From assembly GCA_947167125.1 (NCBI GenBank), contig CAMVGT010000002.1, positions 46,685-110,684 of the forward strand: a DNA stretch of 64,000 nucleotides, in the 5' to 3' direction. Below, in pieces: positions 52,587 through 61,270 of this stretch. A program made the position numbers and the translations under genes. The DNA comes from an uncultured Erysipelotrichaceae bacterium. GTDB lineage: Bacteria > Bacillota_I > Bacilli_A > Erysipelotrichales > Erysipelotrichaceae. The notes beneath the pieces are model-generated. The model was given only the letters and a program-made list of their open reading frames with translations. It was not told the origin of the DNA and did no database searches. Within the stretch, counting starts at the first letter, position 1, and every line of letters begins with the position of its first letter.

Positions 52587-53477
52587 TTATTCCTTGACAC
52601 CGCCTACGTTTACACCCTTTGCAAAGTATTTCTGAATAAACGGATAAATGATGAGAATCGGCACGATCGAGCAGACGATCAGTGCGTAGATGACGGAGTC
52701 AGATGCATACGGCATGTTCCAGCCGGCCATCTGCTCAGCGTCTGTGAACTGTTCCAGCCTCAATCGGATAAATACCTGCAGAGGATGTTCGTTCTGGTTG
52801 GAGATCATCTGTCTTGCCCAGAAGTAACCGTTCCATCTGGAGATACCGAAGAACAGTGCGACTGTTGCGATTGTGGACTTTGTCATCGGCAGGTAGACCT
52901 GCTTGAGAACCTGGAGTTCAGTTGCGCCGTCGACGATCGCAGCTTCTTCAATTTCTGAAGGGACGCCTTCAAATGCGTTTCTGAGCAGGATGATGTTCAT
53001 TGCTGCCATACCCATGGCGATGACAACGAGCCACTTGTCATCCATGATGCCCATCTTGTTGAAGACTTCCTTTGTAGCCAGGTAGTTCAGATACTGCGGA
53101 ACGATACCGGCAGAGAACCACATTGTGAATACGAGGAAGAAATTGAAGAATTTTCTGAAGAGAAGTCTCTTCTTGGATAATGCATAAGCGCCGAGAATTG
53201 CGACGAACATTGCCCAGATTGTACCGAACAGTGTCAGGAACAGTGTGTTGGAATACGCGTTCCAGAACATGTTGTCGCCGAACATTCTCTTGAAGGCCTC
53301 GAACTGGATGTCCTTCGGGAACAGAACAACAGAGCCATACTCTACTGCTGACCTTCCGCTGATAGCTGCGCTGACAGCGAATACGAACGGATACAGGCAG
53401 CACAGAGCGAAAATGCAGAGCATTGTGTAACTCAGAATCTTAAATATCAGTTCTGACAATTCAAGTTTTCTTTTCAT
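52587..53477 (-). CDS. Carbohydrate ABC permease (YtcP/LplC-like)
   Basis: A 296-residue MalG-type permease with six hydrophobic segments and the EAA loop EEAAIVDGATELQVLKQVYL. It pairs with the LplB-like permease 15 bases upstream. Confidence 0.92.
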   Translation of the reverse strand: MKRKLELSELIFKILSYTMLCIFALCCLYPFVFAVSAAISGRSAVEYGSVVLFPKDIQFEAFKRMFGDNMFWNAYSNTLFLTLFGTIWAMFVAILGAYALSKKRLLFRKFFNFFLVFTMWFSAGIVPQYLNYLATKEVFNKMGIMDDKWLVVIAMGMAAMNIILLRNAFEGVPSEIEEAAIVDGATELQVLKQVYLPMTKSTIATVALFFGISRWNGYFWARQMISNQNEHPLQVFIRLRLEQFTDAEQMAGWNMPYASDSVIYALIVCSIVPILIIYPFIQKYFAKGVNVGGVKE

Positions 53478-53492
53478 TGAAGCCCCCTGTAA

Positions 53493-54548
53493 TTAGTAGA
53501 GTGATGTGTTGGATGCTTTGCGGGCAATCGTATTTGCACCGATAACCAGCAGCATACCGATAACGTTGTTCATCATTTCTGCCGCCGCCGCAATACCTGT
53601 TCCGGCGCCTGTGCCCATACCGTTGCGGTGAGCGAAGGTGGAAACTACGTCTGCAGTTACATAGGTCTTTGCGTTATACAGCAGCAATACTTTTTCGTAT
53701 CCGACGTTCAGCAGTGAACCGATTCTGGTAATCAGCATGATTACGATTGTGGACAGAATACTCGGCAGGACAACGTAGCGCATCTGCGCCCATTTGTCAG
53801 CACCGTCAATCTGCGCCGCTTCATAGCTGGTCGGAGGGATTGCGATAATCGCAGCGAAGAATACGATTGAATCGTAGCCCGCGCCTTCCCAGATACCTGA
53901 GATCTGATAGATGGAGCGGAAGTAAGCCGGGTTGTTCAGAAGACCCGCGTTTGCGGTGTCGAAACTGATCAGTCCGAGATTTGACAGGAATCGGCTGACG
54001 ATACCCATACCGGTTGTCAGGGAACCCTGCTTGACAAGCATCGTTACGAGCGATGCCATGACTACGGTGGACATGAACTTCGGCAGATAAGTCAATACCT
54101 GGAATACGCTTCTTGCGCCGTTGGAACGGACTTCATTGAAGAATAATGCCAGGATGATCGGAATCGGGAATCCGAAGCACAGACCGTAGAAGCTGAGCAG
54201 GAATGTGTTTCTCAGAGCTCTCCAGAAATCTGTGGAAAGTCCGTCTCCTGCAAACAGCAGTCGTTTGAAGTACGAGAATCCGGAGAACAGCTGTTGGGAA
54301 ACCGGCAGAACGTTGTCGGAAACCTTGAAGCAGCCCAGCAGCTCGTACATCGGGAAGTAACGCCAAAACAGGAATACAAGCAGCATCGGAATCAGCATCA
54401 GATACAGACGCCAGTCTTTGGCGATGTTTGTCGCAACGTGTTTCCAGTAATGCTTTTCAACGTCGTCGCGCACCGCCTGTTCCGGGTCTTCTCTGTATAC
54501 CCCTGTTTCTTTGTCAAAAATGAGAAAATCTGCCACCTTTGCCTTCAT
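53493..54548 (-). CDS. Carbohydrate ABC permease (YteP/LplB-like)
   Basis: A 351-residue MalF-type permease with a cytoplasmic N-terminal extension (about 1-45), six or seven hydrophobic segments and the EAA loop YEAAQIDGADKWAQMRYVVL. Its start overlaps the previous stop by four bases. Confidence 0.92.
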   Translation of the reverse strand: MKAKVADFLIFDKETGVYREDPEQAVRDDVEKHYWKHVATNIAKDWRLYLMLIPMLLVFLFWRYFPMYELLGCFKVSDNVLPVSQQLFSGFSYFKRLLFAGDGLSTDFWRALRNTFLLSFYGLCFGFPIPIILALFFNEVRSNGARSVFQVLTYLPKFMSTVVMASLVTMLVKQGSLTTGMGIVSRFLSNLGLISFDTANAGLLNNPAYFRSIYQISGIWEGAGYDSIVFFAAIIAIPPTSYEAAQIDGADKWAQMRYVVLPSILSTIVIMLITRIGSLLNVGYEKVLLLYNAKTYVTADVVSTFAHRNGMGTGAGTGIAAAAEMMNNVIGMLLVIGANTIARKASNTSLY

Positions 54549-55129
54549 ATTGAACCTCCTTTTTCTGCTTTCTCCTGAGCGGAAAGGCGAAGCAAATAAT
54601 GCTTTTGATCTTCATATATTCCATCCAGCCTCCTCGCGACCCAGATCACAACGAATGTGAAGAGCATCGAAATACTGTCGGTTGTAAAGAAACCTGTTAC
54701 ACTGGCCAGAGATGCGCCCTGAATCAATGCCACGATGGCTCTGCCGCACTGCATCAGCAGAAGCACCAGCAGTGGAAAGATCATGCCGAACATCCCTGTC
54801 CTTGTTCTCTCCTTGCCGAACCTCAGCAGAATAGGCACTGCAAGGGCCGAGAACAGATTTCCGAAGCAATATATAAAGTAAGAAAAGAGTTGTGCACCAT
54901 GGGAAGCGCAAAAAACCGTTCCCGCCAAAAAGGCGTGAAAACAGCCCCACCATCCCCAGCGCATGTAAACAATTGCTGTGATTGCCGCCGCAACAGAAAC
55001 CGTGTAAGGCTGGCTGGGAAACCAGGTATCTGCTGCACGTACAGTCAGAAACTCGCAGACAGCCATTATGAAAGCGAAGATTGTAAGATCAATCATCCGA
55101 TATTCTGTCAATGTCCGCTGTCTATTCAT
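54545..55129 (-). CDS. ECF-like small membrane protein, first gene of the pectin operon
   Basis: The 194-residue protein has about five or six hydrophobic segments and a YMRWGWWGCFHAFLAG stretch. Size and layout recall ECF-transporter substrate-binding components, but no vitamin-type signature is seen and no ECF ATPase is near. The ATG at 55129 is chosen because the upstream in-frame ATG (55141) overlaps the GGAG ribosome site. Confidence 0.6.
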   Translation of the reverse strand: MNRQRTLTEYRMIDLTIFAFIMAVCEFLTVRAADTWFPSQPYTVSVAAAITAIVYMRWGWWGCFHAFLAGTVFCASHGAQLFSYFIYCFGNLFSALAVPILLRFGKERTRTGMFGMIFPLLVLLLMQCGRAIVALIQGASLASVTGFFTTDSISMLFTFVVIWVARRLDGIYEDQKHYLLRLSAQEKAEKGGSI

Positions 55130-55161
55130 CGCCGTCTCCATTCTGAGGAAGAAATGTGATC

Positions 55162-55190
55162 CGTAACCGCTTACATAGCTGTCAATAATA
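55162..55190 (-). promoter_or_regulatory. Pectin operon promoter with overlapping cre site
   Basis: An extended -10 (TGTTATTAT, hexamer 55190-55185) is followed at the expected start by TGTAAGCGGTTACG (55175-55162), a good CcpA cre match. No clear -35 is present, which is consistent with dependence on an activator such as the AraC protein. A TTGACA at 55185-55180 has no matching -10. Confidence 0.55.
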
Positions 55191-55347
55191 ACAGTTCCAA
55201 CTCATCTTCGATTCATTCTGCTGTCGCGGGATTTCACTAAGTTAATTATGGGAATGACCTTTTTCAAAGTACATGGAGAAAGTAAATGAAAACATGGACA
55301 AAATCGATATAAAAAACTTTCATTAAATTTTCACATTGAAGATCATC

Positions 55348-55353
55348 TATACT
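55348..55353 (+). promoter_or_regulatory. -10 box of the CE8 gene
   Basis: TATACT lies 29 bases before the ATG; no convincing -35, again suggesting activator dependence. Confidence 0.4.
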
Positions 55354-55381
55354 GATTAAAACGCAGAAACGAGGTGAATAA

Positions 55382-56236
55382 ATGATTGATTCAACAGTAG
55401 AAAATCTACAGGAATTCATAGATTCCGCAGAACCTTACAGCGAAGTGGTTCTGCCGGAAGGAGTTTTCCGCATCAAGCTGAAAATCAGCACGCCCGGACT
55501 CTCGATCCGCGGCGCCGGTATTGATAAAACCGTCATCATCTGGGACGACTACGCAAATAAAACTGCCCCGGACGGAAAGGAATTCAACACCTTCCGGACA
55601 TGGACAGTTTCCGTTGTCAGCGATCATGTGAGTATGGAGAATCTGACGATTGTCAATGACGCCGGACACCCTGAAATCAAGGGCCAGGAAGTGGCGCTTA
55701 CCGTATACGGCGATGACTTTCATATGAAAAACTGCCGTCTTGTCTCAACCCAGGATACCGTGTTCCTCGGACCGCTTCCCGATGACCTGATCGAACGGTA
55801 TGACGGTTTCCTGACCGATGATCTGCGGCAGGACAAATACTGCCGGCAGTATTTTGAAAACTGTCTGATTGAAGGAACGGTTGATTTCATTTTCGGATGC
55901 GGGGAAACCCTGTTTGAAAACTGCGAGATCCGCTCCGTTTATGATACCCGCAATATCGGATATGCGGCAGCCCCTGCCCATCCCCTTTCCCAGACGGAAG
56001 GCTTCCGCTTTTATAAATGCCGCTTCACAAGGGAAGAAGGCGTCGGCGACAGTACCATTTATCTTGCAAGACCATGGCGCGATTACGGTTTATGCGTCTT
56101 TGAGGACTGCACCTATGAATCCCATATCAGAGCTGAGGGATTTGATAAATGGAATGATACCCACCGCGATCAGACAGCGCGCTTCTATGAAAAACCGCTG
56201 GCGGCGGGCAGAGTCGGCTGGGCAAAAAAATACTGA
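55382..56236 (+). CDS. Pectin methylesterase (CE8), cytoplasmic
   Basis: The 284-residue beta-helix protein has the CE8 motifs STQDTVF (about 122), GTVDFIFG with catalytic Asp (about 166) and YLARPWRDYG (about 228). It lacks a signal peptide, so it demethylates imported oligogalacturonides before GH28 and GH105 act. GAGGTG precedes the ATG. It is divergent from the main pectin operon. Confidence 0.92.
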   Translation: MIDSTVENLQEFIDSAEPYSEVVLPEGVFRIKLKISTPGLSIRGAGIDKTVIIWDDYANKTAPDGKEFNTFRTWTVSVVSDHVSMENLTIVNDAGHPEIKGQEVALTVYGDDFHMKNCRLVSTQDTVFLGPLPDDLIERYDGFLTDDLRQDKYCRQYFENCLIEGTVDFIFGCGETLFENCEIRSVYDTRNIGYAAAPAHPLSQTEGFRFYKCRFTREEGVGDSTIYLARPWRDYGLCVFEDCTYESHIRAEGFDKWNDTHRDQTARFYEKPLAAGRVGWAKKY

Positions 56237-56344
56237 GCTGTTTCAGAACAGGACATTTTCCGCGCGTGAAAGTGTCTGTTTTGATTTTTGGATGTTCCTG
56301 TGCTTTTATAAGACAGCATATTTGCGATTTACTGGAGTTTGATT

Positions 56345-57679
56345 ATGCAGAACATGACAGAAGGATCCCTGTTTTCCCACCTTTGGCGCTATGCCCTTCC
56401 GCTGATCCTGGCCAACTGGCTTCAGCTCGCCTACAACGCGGCTGATTCCATGATTGCCGGAAGGTTTATCGGCAAAGAAGCCCTGGCGGCGGAAGGCATC
56501 GCGGCTCCGATCATGAATCTTGTGATTCTGGCAGTTTCCGGCCTTTGTATCGGGGCGGGAATTTTCATGAGCGAACGCTATGGCGCCGATGATATGCACT
56601 CGCTGCGGCAGTCGCTTGCGGCTGTGCTGAAATCAGGCGTGATGATGAGTGCGGCCGTCATGATTCCGGGCATTCTGCTGACGCCGGCTATTCTGAACCT
56701 GATGGCAGTGCCGGATGAAATCTTCAATCTCACGTCCGTCTATCTTCGAATCACATTCCTCGGCGTTCCTCTTACCTTTATATATAATGCGCTTGCCGCG
56801 GCGATGAAGAGCGTCGGCGATTCCAAGCGTCCGCTGCGTTTTCTTGCGGTCTGCTCTATATTGAATATCGTTCTCGATCTGATCCTGCTCGGCATCTTCC
56901 ATCTCGGCATTGTCACAAGCGCGCTGACAACGGTCTTTGCGCAGCTTGTCTCTGCACTTCTCGCAGCCCGCTGCATGATCAGGGAAATGAAGGAACTGAT
57001 TCCGGAAAAAGACGAATGGAAAACAGACCGGACAATTCTGAAAAAGGTTATGAGCTATGGACTTCCTTCCGCCATGCAGCAGGCAGTCCAGCCGGTCGGC
57101 AAACTGCTGATTCAGTCCCGCGTCAATATGCTCGGCGTCAGCACAATTGCCGCATTCAATGCGGTCAGCCGGATTGACAGCTTCGCCTTTATTCCCGAGC
57201 AGAGCATTGCGGCTTCCATCGCAACCATGATTGCCCAGAACCGCGGGGCAGGAAAACCTGAGCGGATTAAAAAAGGATTTGCGATCGGCATTGCCATGGA
57301 AATTGTCTACGGCATCTTCATCGGCGTCACCGTACTGCTGACCGGCAGGCAGCTGGTTTCATTGTTTGTCAAAGGCAGCGGAACAGAAGAAGTCATCAAA
57401 GAAGGAATGGCATATCTTTCCATCATCGCACTGATCTATACAATGCCTTCACTGACCAACGGATTCCAGGGATACTGCCGCGGAGTCGGAAGAATTCCGG
57501 TTACCATTCTCTGCACATTCATTCAGATTTCCCTGCGCACCATCGGCACCTATCTTCTGGCCGGAAGAATCGGAATCAGAGGAATCGCGGCGGCAAGCGG
57601 GGTCGGATGGCTGGCAATGCTGCTGTTTGAAGTTCCCTATGTTCTCAACCATATGAAGCATCTGCAGGAACATCTGTAA
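56345..57679 (+). CDS. MATE-family efflux protein
   Basis: The 444-residue protein has about twelve membrane segments in two MatE halves (LPLILANWLQLAYNAADSMI near the start; PSAMQQAVQPVGKLLIQ at the start of the second half). It is a Na+ or H+ coupled exporter of unknown substrate. The ATG at 56345 has GGAG eight bases upstream. Its place among uronate genes is unexplained. Confidence 0.88.
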   Translation: MQNMTEGSLFSHLWRYALPLILANWLQLAYNAADSMIAGRFIGKEALAAEGIAAPIMNLVILAVSGLCIGAGIFMSERYGADDMHSLRQSLAAVLKSGVMMSAAVMIPGILLTPAILNLMAVPDEIFNLTSVYLRITFLGVPLTFIYNALAAAMKSVGDSKRPLRFLAVCSILNIVLDLILLGIFHLGIVTSALTTVFAQLVSALLAARCMIREMKELIPEKDEWKTDRTILKKVMSYGLPSAMQQAVQPVGKLLIQSRVNMLGVSTIAAFNAVSRIDSFAFIPEQSIAASIATMIAQNRGAGKPERIKKGFAIGIAMEIVYGIFIGVTVLLTGRQLVSLFVKGSGTEEVIKEGMAYLSIIALIYTMPSLTNGFQGYCRGVGRIPVTILCTFIQISLRTIGTYLLAGRIGIRGIAAASGVGWLAMLLFEVPYVLNHMKHLQEHL

Positions 57680-57692
57680 CGGAGAAAAGAAT

Positions 57693-58790
57693 ATGGACAG
57701 GAAAATCCGCTTCGCGCTGATCGGATCCGGATGGCGCGCGATGTATTATGTCCGGATTGCCAAAGCACTTCCTGAAATCTTTGAAATGTGCATGATGCTG
57801 TGCACTTCTGAAGAAAAGGCACAGAAGATTTCAGAGACATATCATATCCCTGCCTGCGCGGATGAAAAACATCTGGCAGATTCAAAACCGGACTTTATCG
57901 TCATTGCCGCAAAGAAAGATGTCAACGCGGATCTCAGTCTGCACTGGATGGAAAAAGGATTCTATGTTCTTTCCGAAACGCCTGCCGCCTGCGATCTGCA
58001 GACACTTTACAAACTGTATGCTTCCGAAGATGCGCATACAAAACTTGTAATTGCGGAACAGTACAGTCTTTATCCGCAGAATATCGCAAGACTGAAACTG
58101 ATCGAACGCGGACTTTTCGGAAAGGCAGATTATCTTTATCTGTCCCTTGCACATGAATATCATGCGGCTTCATTGATGCGGAAATTCCTGCAGCTTCCTT
58201 GCGATGCCGGTTTTACAGTCACTGCACAGGAATGGAGCTTTGAAACAGCAAACACACTGAGCCGTACACAGCATTTCACCGACCGGAGCACATCGATGAA
58301 AAAGCGCACCGCCGCTCAGATTGTCTTTGATCAGGGTGCAGTCTGTCTCTATGATTTTGATTCTGAACAATACCGTTCCCCGATCCGCAGCAGCCACTTC
58401 CGTCTGCAGGGAGTTTACGGAGAGTTTTCGGATGATACGCCTGTCTGGCTGGATGAGAATTCTCTAATCCATACAGAACCGCTGAAAATCAAAACAAGAA
58501 CAGTCACCTCCGGCAGCGGCAACCCCAATTTCAGCAGCTTTGAAGAGATTGCCGCAATTGAATGGAAAGATGAAATACTTTATGCACCGCCGTTCGGACT
58601 CTGCGGCCTTTCCCCGGATGAAACCGCAGTTGCGCAGCTCTTAAAGAAAATGGGTGACTATGTGCACGGCAACGGTGAAGTCCCCTGTTCCCTCTTTGAA
58701 GCTCTCGCAGATGCCTATACAGCAATCCTGATGCGCACTGCGATTGAAGAAGGAATCGCAGTCCATTCGGAATTTTCTGAAATAAGATGA
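57693..58790 (+). CDS. Gfo/Idh/MocA-family oxidoreductase
   Basis: The 365-residue protein has an N-terminal Rossmann fold (FALIGSGWRAMYYVRIAKAL; the third glycine of GxGxxG is replaced by Ala) and SETPAA in place of the usual EKP. It probably oxidises or reduces a sugar or sugar acid with NAD(P). It is 13 bases after the MATE gene. Substrate unknown. Confidence 0.8.
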   Translation: MDRKIRFALIGSGWRAMYYVRIAKALPEIFEMCMMLCTSEEKAQKISETYHIPACADEKHLADSKPDFIVIAAKKDVNADLSLHWMEKGFYVLSETPAACDLQTLYKLYASEDAHTKLVIAEQYSLYPQNIARLKLIERGLFGKADYLYLSLAHEYHAASLMRKFLQLPCDAGFTVTAQEWSFETANTLSRTQHFTDRSTSMKKRTAAQIVFDQGAVCLYDFDSEQYRSPIRSSHFRLQGVYGEFSDDTPVWLDENSLIHTEPLKIKTRTVTSGSGNPNFSSFEEIAAIEWKDEILYAPPFGLCGLSPDETAVAQLLKKMGDYVHGNGEVPCSLFEALADAYTAILMRTAIEEGIAVHSEFSEIR

Positions 58791-58847
58791 GTACGTCAGT
58801 TTGGAATTGTCCATAAACTGATCAAGAATCTCCATATATATCTAACT

Positions 58848-58853
58848 TATAAT
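58848..58853 (+). promoter_or_regulatory. -10 box of the dhuI gene
   Basis: TATAAT lies 25 bases before the dhuI ATG; the -35 is not clear. Confidence 0.4.
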
Positions 58854-58878
58854 GAAGACGAAAGAGGAGATAAAGATC

Positions 58879-59517
58879 ATGAAAATTGCACTGATTAATG
58901 AAAACTCTCAGGCTGCCAAGAACAGTCTGATCGAAACATCTCTGCGCAAAGTCGCAGAGGCAAAAGGATATGAAGTCGTCAACTACGGAATGTATAAAGC
59001 AGATGATGAAGCACAGCTGACATATGTTCAGAACGGAATCCTGGCTGCTGTTCTTCTGAATTCCGGTGCCGCTGATTTTGTTGTCACAGGATGCGGTACA
59101 GGCGAAGGCGCTATGCTCGCCCTCAACTCCTTCCCGGGTGTCATCTGCGGCCATATCGAACATCCGCTGGATGCATACACATTTGCGCAGATCAACGATG
59201 GAAACGCCATCTCCATTCCGTTCGCTCTCAACTTCGGCTGGGGCGGTGAACTGAATCTCGAATACATCTTCGAAAAACTGTTCTGTGAACCGTTCGGCGG
59301 CGGCTATCCGAAAGAGCGTGTTGTTCCGGAACAGCGCAACAAGAAGATTCTTGACGGTGTCCGCGCAGCTGCGTTCCGTCCGCTTGCGGATATCCTGAAC
59401 GATCTGGATCCGGAACTGGTCAAAGGCGCATTTGCCGGCGAACATTTCGATGAATACTTCTTCCGCGACTGCAAAGACGAATCCCTTGCAGAACTGGTCA
59501 AGAAGCTCAAGGGCTGA
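58879..59517 (+). CDS. dhuI: RpiB/LacAB-family uronate isomerase (DhuI-like)
   Basis: The 212-residue RpiB/LacA/LacB-fold protein has GCGTGEGAMLALNSFPGVIC and NFGWGGELNLEYIFEKLF, followed by a C-terminal extension longer than in RpiB. It matches, from memory, the streptococcal DhuI proteins that isomerise 4-deoxy-5-threo-hexosulose uronate, the same step as KduI. The ATG at 58879 follows AGGAG; a nine-codon longer start is ignored. Confidence 0.8.
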   Translation: MKIALINENSQAAKNSLIETSLRKVAEAKGYEVVNYGMYKADDEAQLTYVQNGILAAVLLNSGAADFVVTGCGTGEGAMLALNSFPGVICGHIEHPLDAYTFAQINDGNAISIPFALNFGWGGELNLEYIFEKLFCEPFGGGYPKERVVPEQRNKKILDGVRAAAFRPLADILNDLDPELVKGAFAGEHFDEYFFRDCKDESLAELVKKLKG

Positions 59518-59542
59518 TTCATACAGGACAGACAGTAAAATG

Positions 59543-59571
59543 CCGTATCCTTCAAGGATGCGGTTTTTTTT
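59543..59571 (+). terminator. Terminator of dhuI
   Basis: CCGTATCC-TTCAA-GGATGCGG stem followed by eight T residues. Confidence 0.92.
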
Positions 59572-59573
59572 CA

Positions 59574-59607
59574 TAAAAACACGGTACTTCACTGACGTAC
59601 CGTGTTT
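59574..59607 (-). terminator. Terminator of the PTS/deacetylase operon
   Basis: AAACACGGTAC/GTACCGTGTTT stem ending in a run of T residues on the minus strand. Confidence 0.9.
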
Positions 59608-59611
59608 CTGT

Positions 59612-60376
59612 TTATTGTATTTCCTGGTAGGAAAGAAGCTGTACATGATGATTTTCAAGATATTCCCGGACTGCGGGATCGCACAGCATTGCAACTTCCT
59701 TTGTCCTGTTAAGAGTTAAGGAAGAATGCTTCAGAAGATAATCATCAACATAGCCGGGATGGCAGACAAAGATATTAGGCATATCTTTTCTTGCGTTTTC
59801 CACTGCCTTTTTCAGTGTTTCAAACGGATCGTATTCCGGATCCATGCTTTCCATCACACACGAAGCGACCGGCTTTCCGCAGAAGGAACCGATTTTTGTC
59901 ATCGGAGTCATGTAATTGAACAGAAGATGATGTTTTTCCGCTACAATCTCCAATGCTTTCCAGAGATTCTCACTCATAATTGCATGGGCTTCAAAATAAG
60001 CCGGTTCTTTTCCGGTGATTTCTTTAAAGCGGAAATACTGCGCTTCCGCTTCTTTTACTGCATCATTCAGATCAACAAGATCCCTTCCTTCTGCAAATGC
60101 ATTCCGATAAGCACTGCTGGGAAGAAATTCGCCGTTTTCCTGAACCAGGGAAGGAATCTCTCCGGGATCGCAGCACGGTTTTCCCAGGCAGATATTTGTA
60201 TGCTGGCCGATGCAGACATCCAGACCTTCAAGAAGCCTGACACCATGTTCCGCATAAGGCATATTCGGCATCAGACCCGCACTTCGGATCAGACCGTCGC
60301 GGACAGACTTTTCAATACCGTAATTCACTGCTTCGCTGTATCCGATATCATCAGCTCTGATAATCATCTGAATCAT
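59612..60376 (-). CDS. ChbG/YdjC-type carbohydrate deacetylase
   Basis: The 254-residue YdjC-family protein has RADDIGYSEAVNYGI (metal Asp) at the start, IGQHTNI and YFEAHAIMS (metal His) and CHPGYVDD. ChbG deacetylates imported N-acetyl-disaccharides or their 6-phosphates. Together with the PTS EIIC two genes upstream it points to an amino-sugar or chito-oligosaccharide substrate. ATGA overlap with the MBL gene. Confidence 0.85.
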   Translation of the reverse strand: MIQMIIRADDIGYSEAVNYGIEKSVRDGLIRSAGLMPNMPYAEHGVRLLEGLDVCIGQHTNICLGKPCCDPGEIPSLVQENGEFLPSSAYRNAFAEGRDLVDLNDAVKEAEAQYFRFKEITGKEPAYFEAHAIMSENLWKALEIVAEKHHLLFNYMTPMTKIGSFCGKPVASCVMESMDPEYDPFETLKKAVENARKDMPNIFVCHPGYVDDYLLKHSSLTLNRTKEVAMLCDPAVREYLENHHVQLLSYQEIQ

Positions 60377-61200
60377 GCTTTGTCCTCCTGTTCATCAAAA
60401 ATCCGTTCCGGATTGTAAATCATATTGCCTGCTTTGCCCGGGTGTTCTTTTTCTCTTCCCCATTTTCCGGGAATGCCCATCATGTTTCCGGGAACTGCTG
60501 CGTCCGTATGATTCATGATTTCATCGCACAGATCATGCATATCCTGCAGAATTCTGTGTTCACTGGCACCCGCCCCGTGGAAACGGATCAGCAGGCTGTA
60601 ATCATCCTGAACTTCAAGAAGTCTTTCGATCGATCTCTGATAGGTCTGCACGGTCGTGCTTTCCCTGAAATGCATGAGTGTGTTTTCTCCCAATGCATCG
60701 CCGATGATCATGACACCGTCTTCTTTGATCAAAGGAACCAGACAGCCCTGCGTATGACCGGGTACTTCGATGAAGGAAACCGTGCAGTCCCCAAGATGAA
60801 AAGACATAGCCGGATCCAGCGGTGTATATGGCGCTGTTCTCTGCGGTACAAAGTTGGTTTCAGTGATTCCTTCGGGAACCGGGAACGGTCCGGTAAAGAC
60901 ATCGCTGATTCGATGCTCACGTGATGCATGCCATTTTTCCAGAGCGAAATCAGCAGGATTCAGATAAACCTCATCAAACTGCGATGCACCGCCGGCATGA
61001 TCGCAATGGCCATGGGTGAGAACCACTTCATAGGGAACTGAAACAGTTTCTTCTATAAATTCTCTCAGATCTCCGATTCCCATTCCGGTATCAATCAGCA
61101 GTGCTTTTCGGTCACCCTGTACCAGAAACATACTGACACCGAACGGTGTTTTGATTCTTGTAATATGTTCCGAAACTTTTTCCTGTTTGAACAATTCCAT
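60373..61200 (-). CDS. MBL-fold metallo-hydrolase
   Basis: The 275-residue metallo-beta-lactamase-fold protein has LTHGHCDHAGG (about 60-70) and a later PGHTQGCLVP. Family members are lactonases, thioesterases or phosphodiesterases. Lying between a PTS permease and a deacetylase, it may open a lactone or cleave a phospho-sugar derivative; substrate unknown. Confidence 0.85.
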   Translation of the reverse strand: MELFKQEKVSEHITRIKTPFGVSMFLVQGDRKALLIDTGMGIGDLREFIEETVSVPYEVVLTHGHCDHAGGASQFDEVYLNPADFALEKWHASREHRISDVFTGPFPVPEGITETNFVPQRTAPYTPLDPAMSFHLGDCTVSFIEVPGHTQGCLVPLIKEDGVMIIGDALGENTLMHFRESTTVQTYQRSIERLLEVQDDYSLLIRFHGAGASEHRILQDMHDLCDEIMNHTDAAVPGNMMGIPGKWGREKEHPGKAGNMIYNPERIFDEQEDKA

Positions 61201-61221
61201 GTGTTTTCTCCTTCTAAGGGG

Positions 61222-61255
61222 AAAGTGCTGCCATATGCAATGCCGGCAGCACTTT
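61222..61255 (-). other. Hairpin between EIIC and MBL genes
   Basis: AAAGTGCTGCC/GGCAGCACTTT perfect 11-bp stem in the leader of the MBL gene; only three T residues follow on the minus strand, so partial termination or mRNA protection is likely. Confidence 0.6.
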
Positions 61256-61270
61256 TTATGTTTCTTTCAG

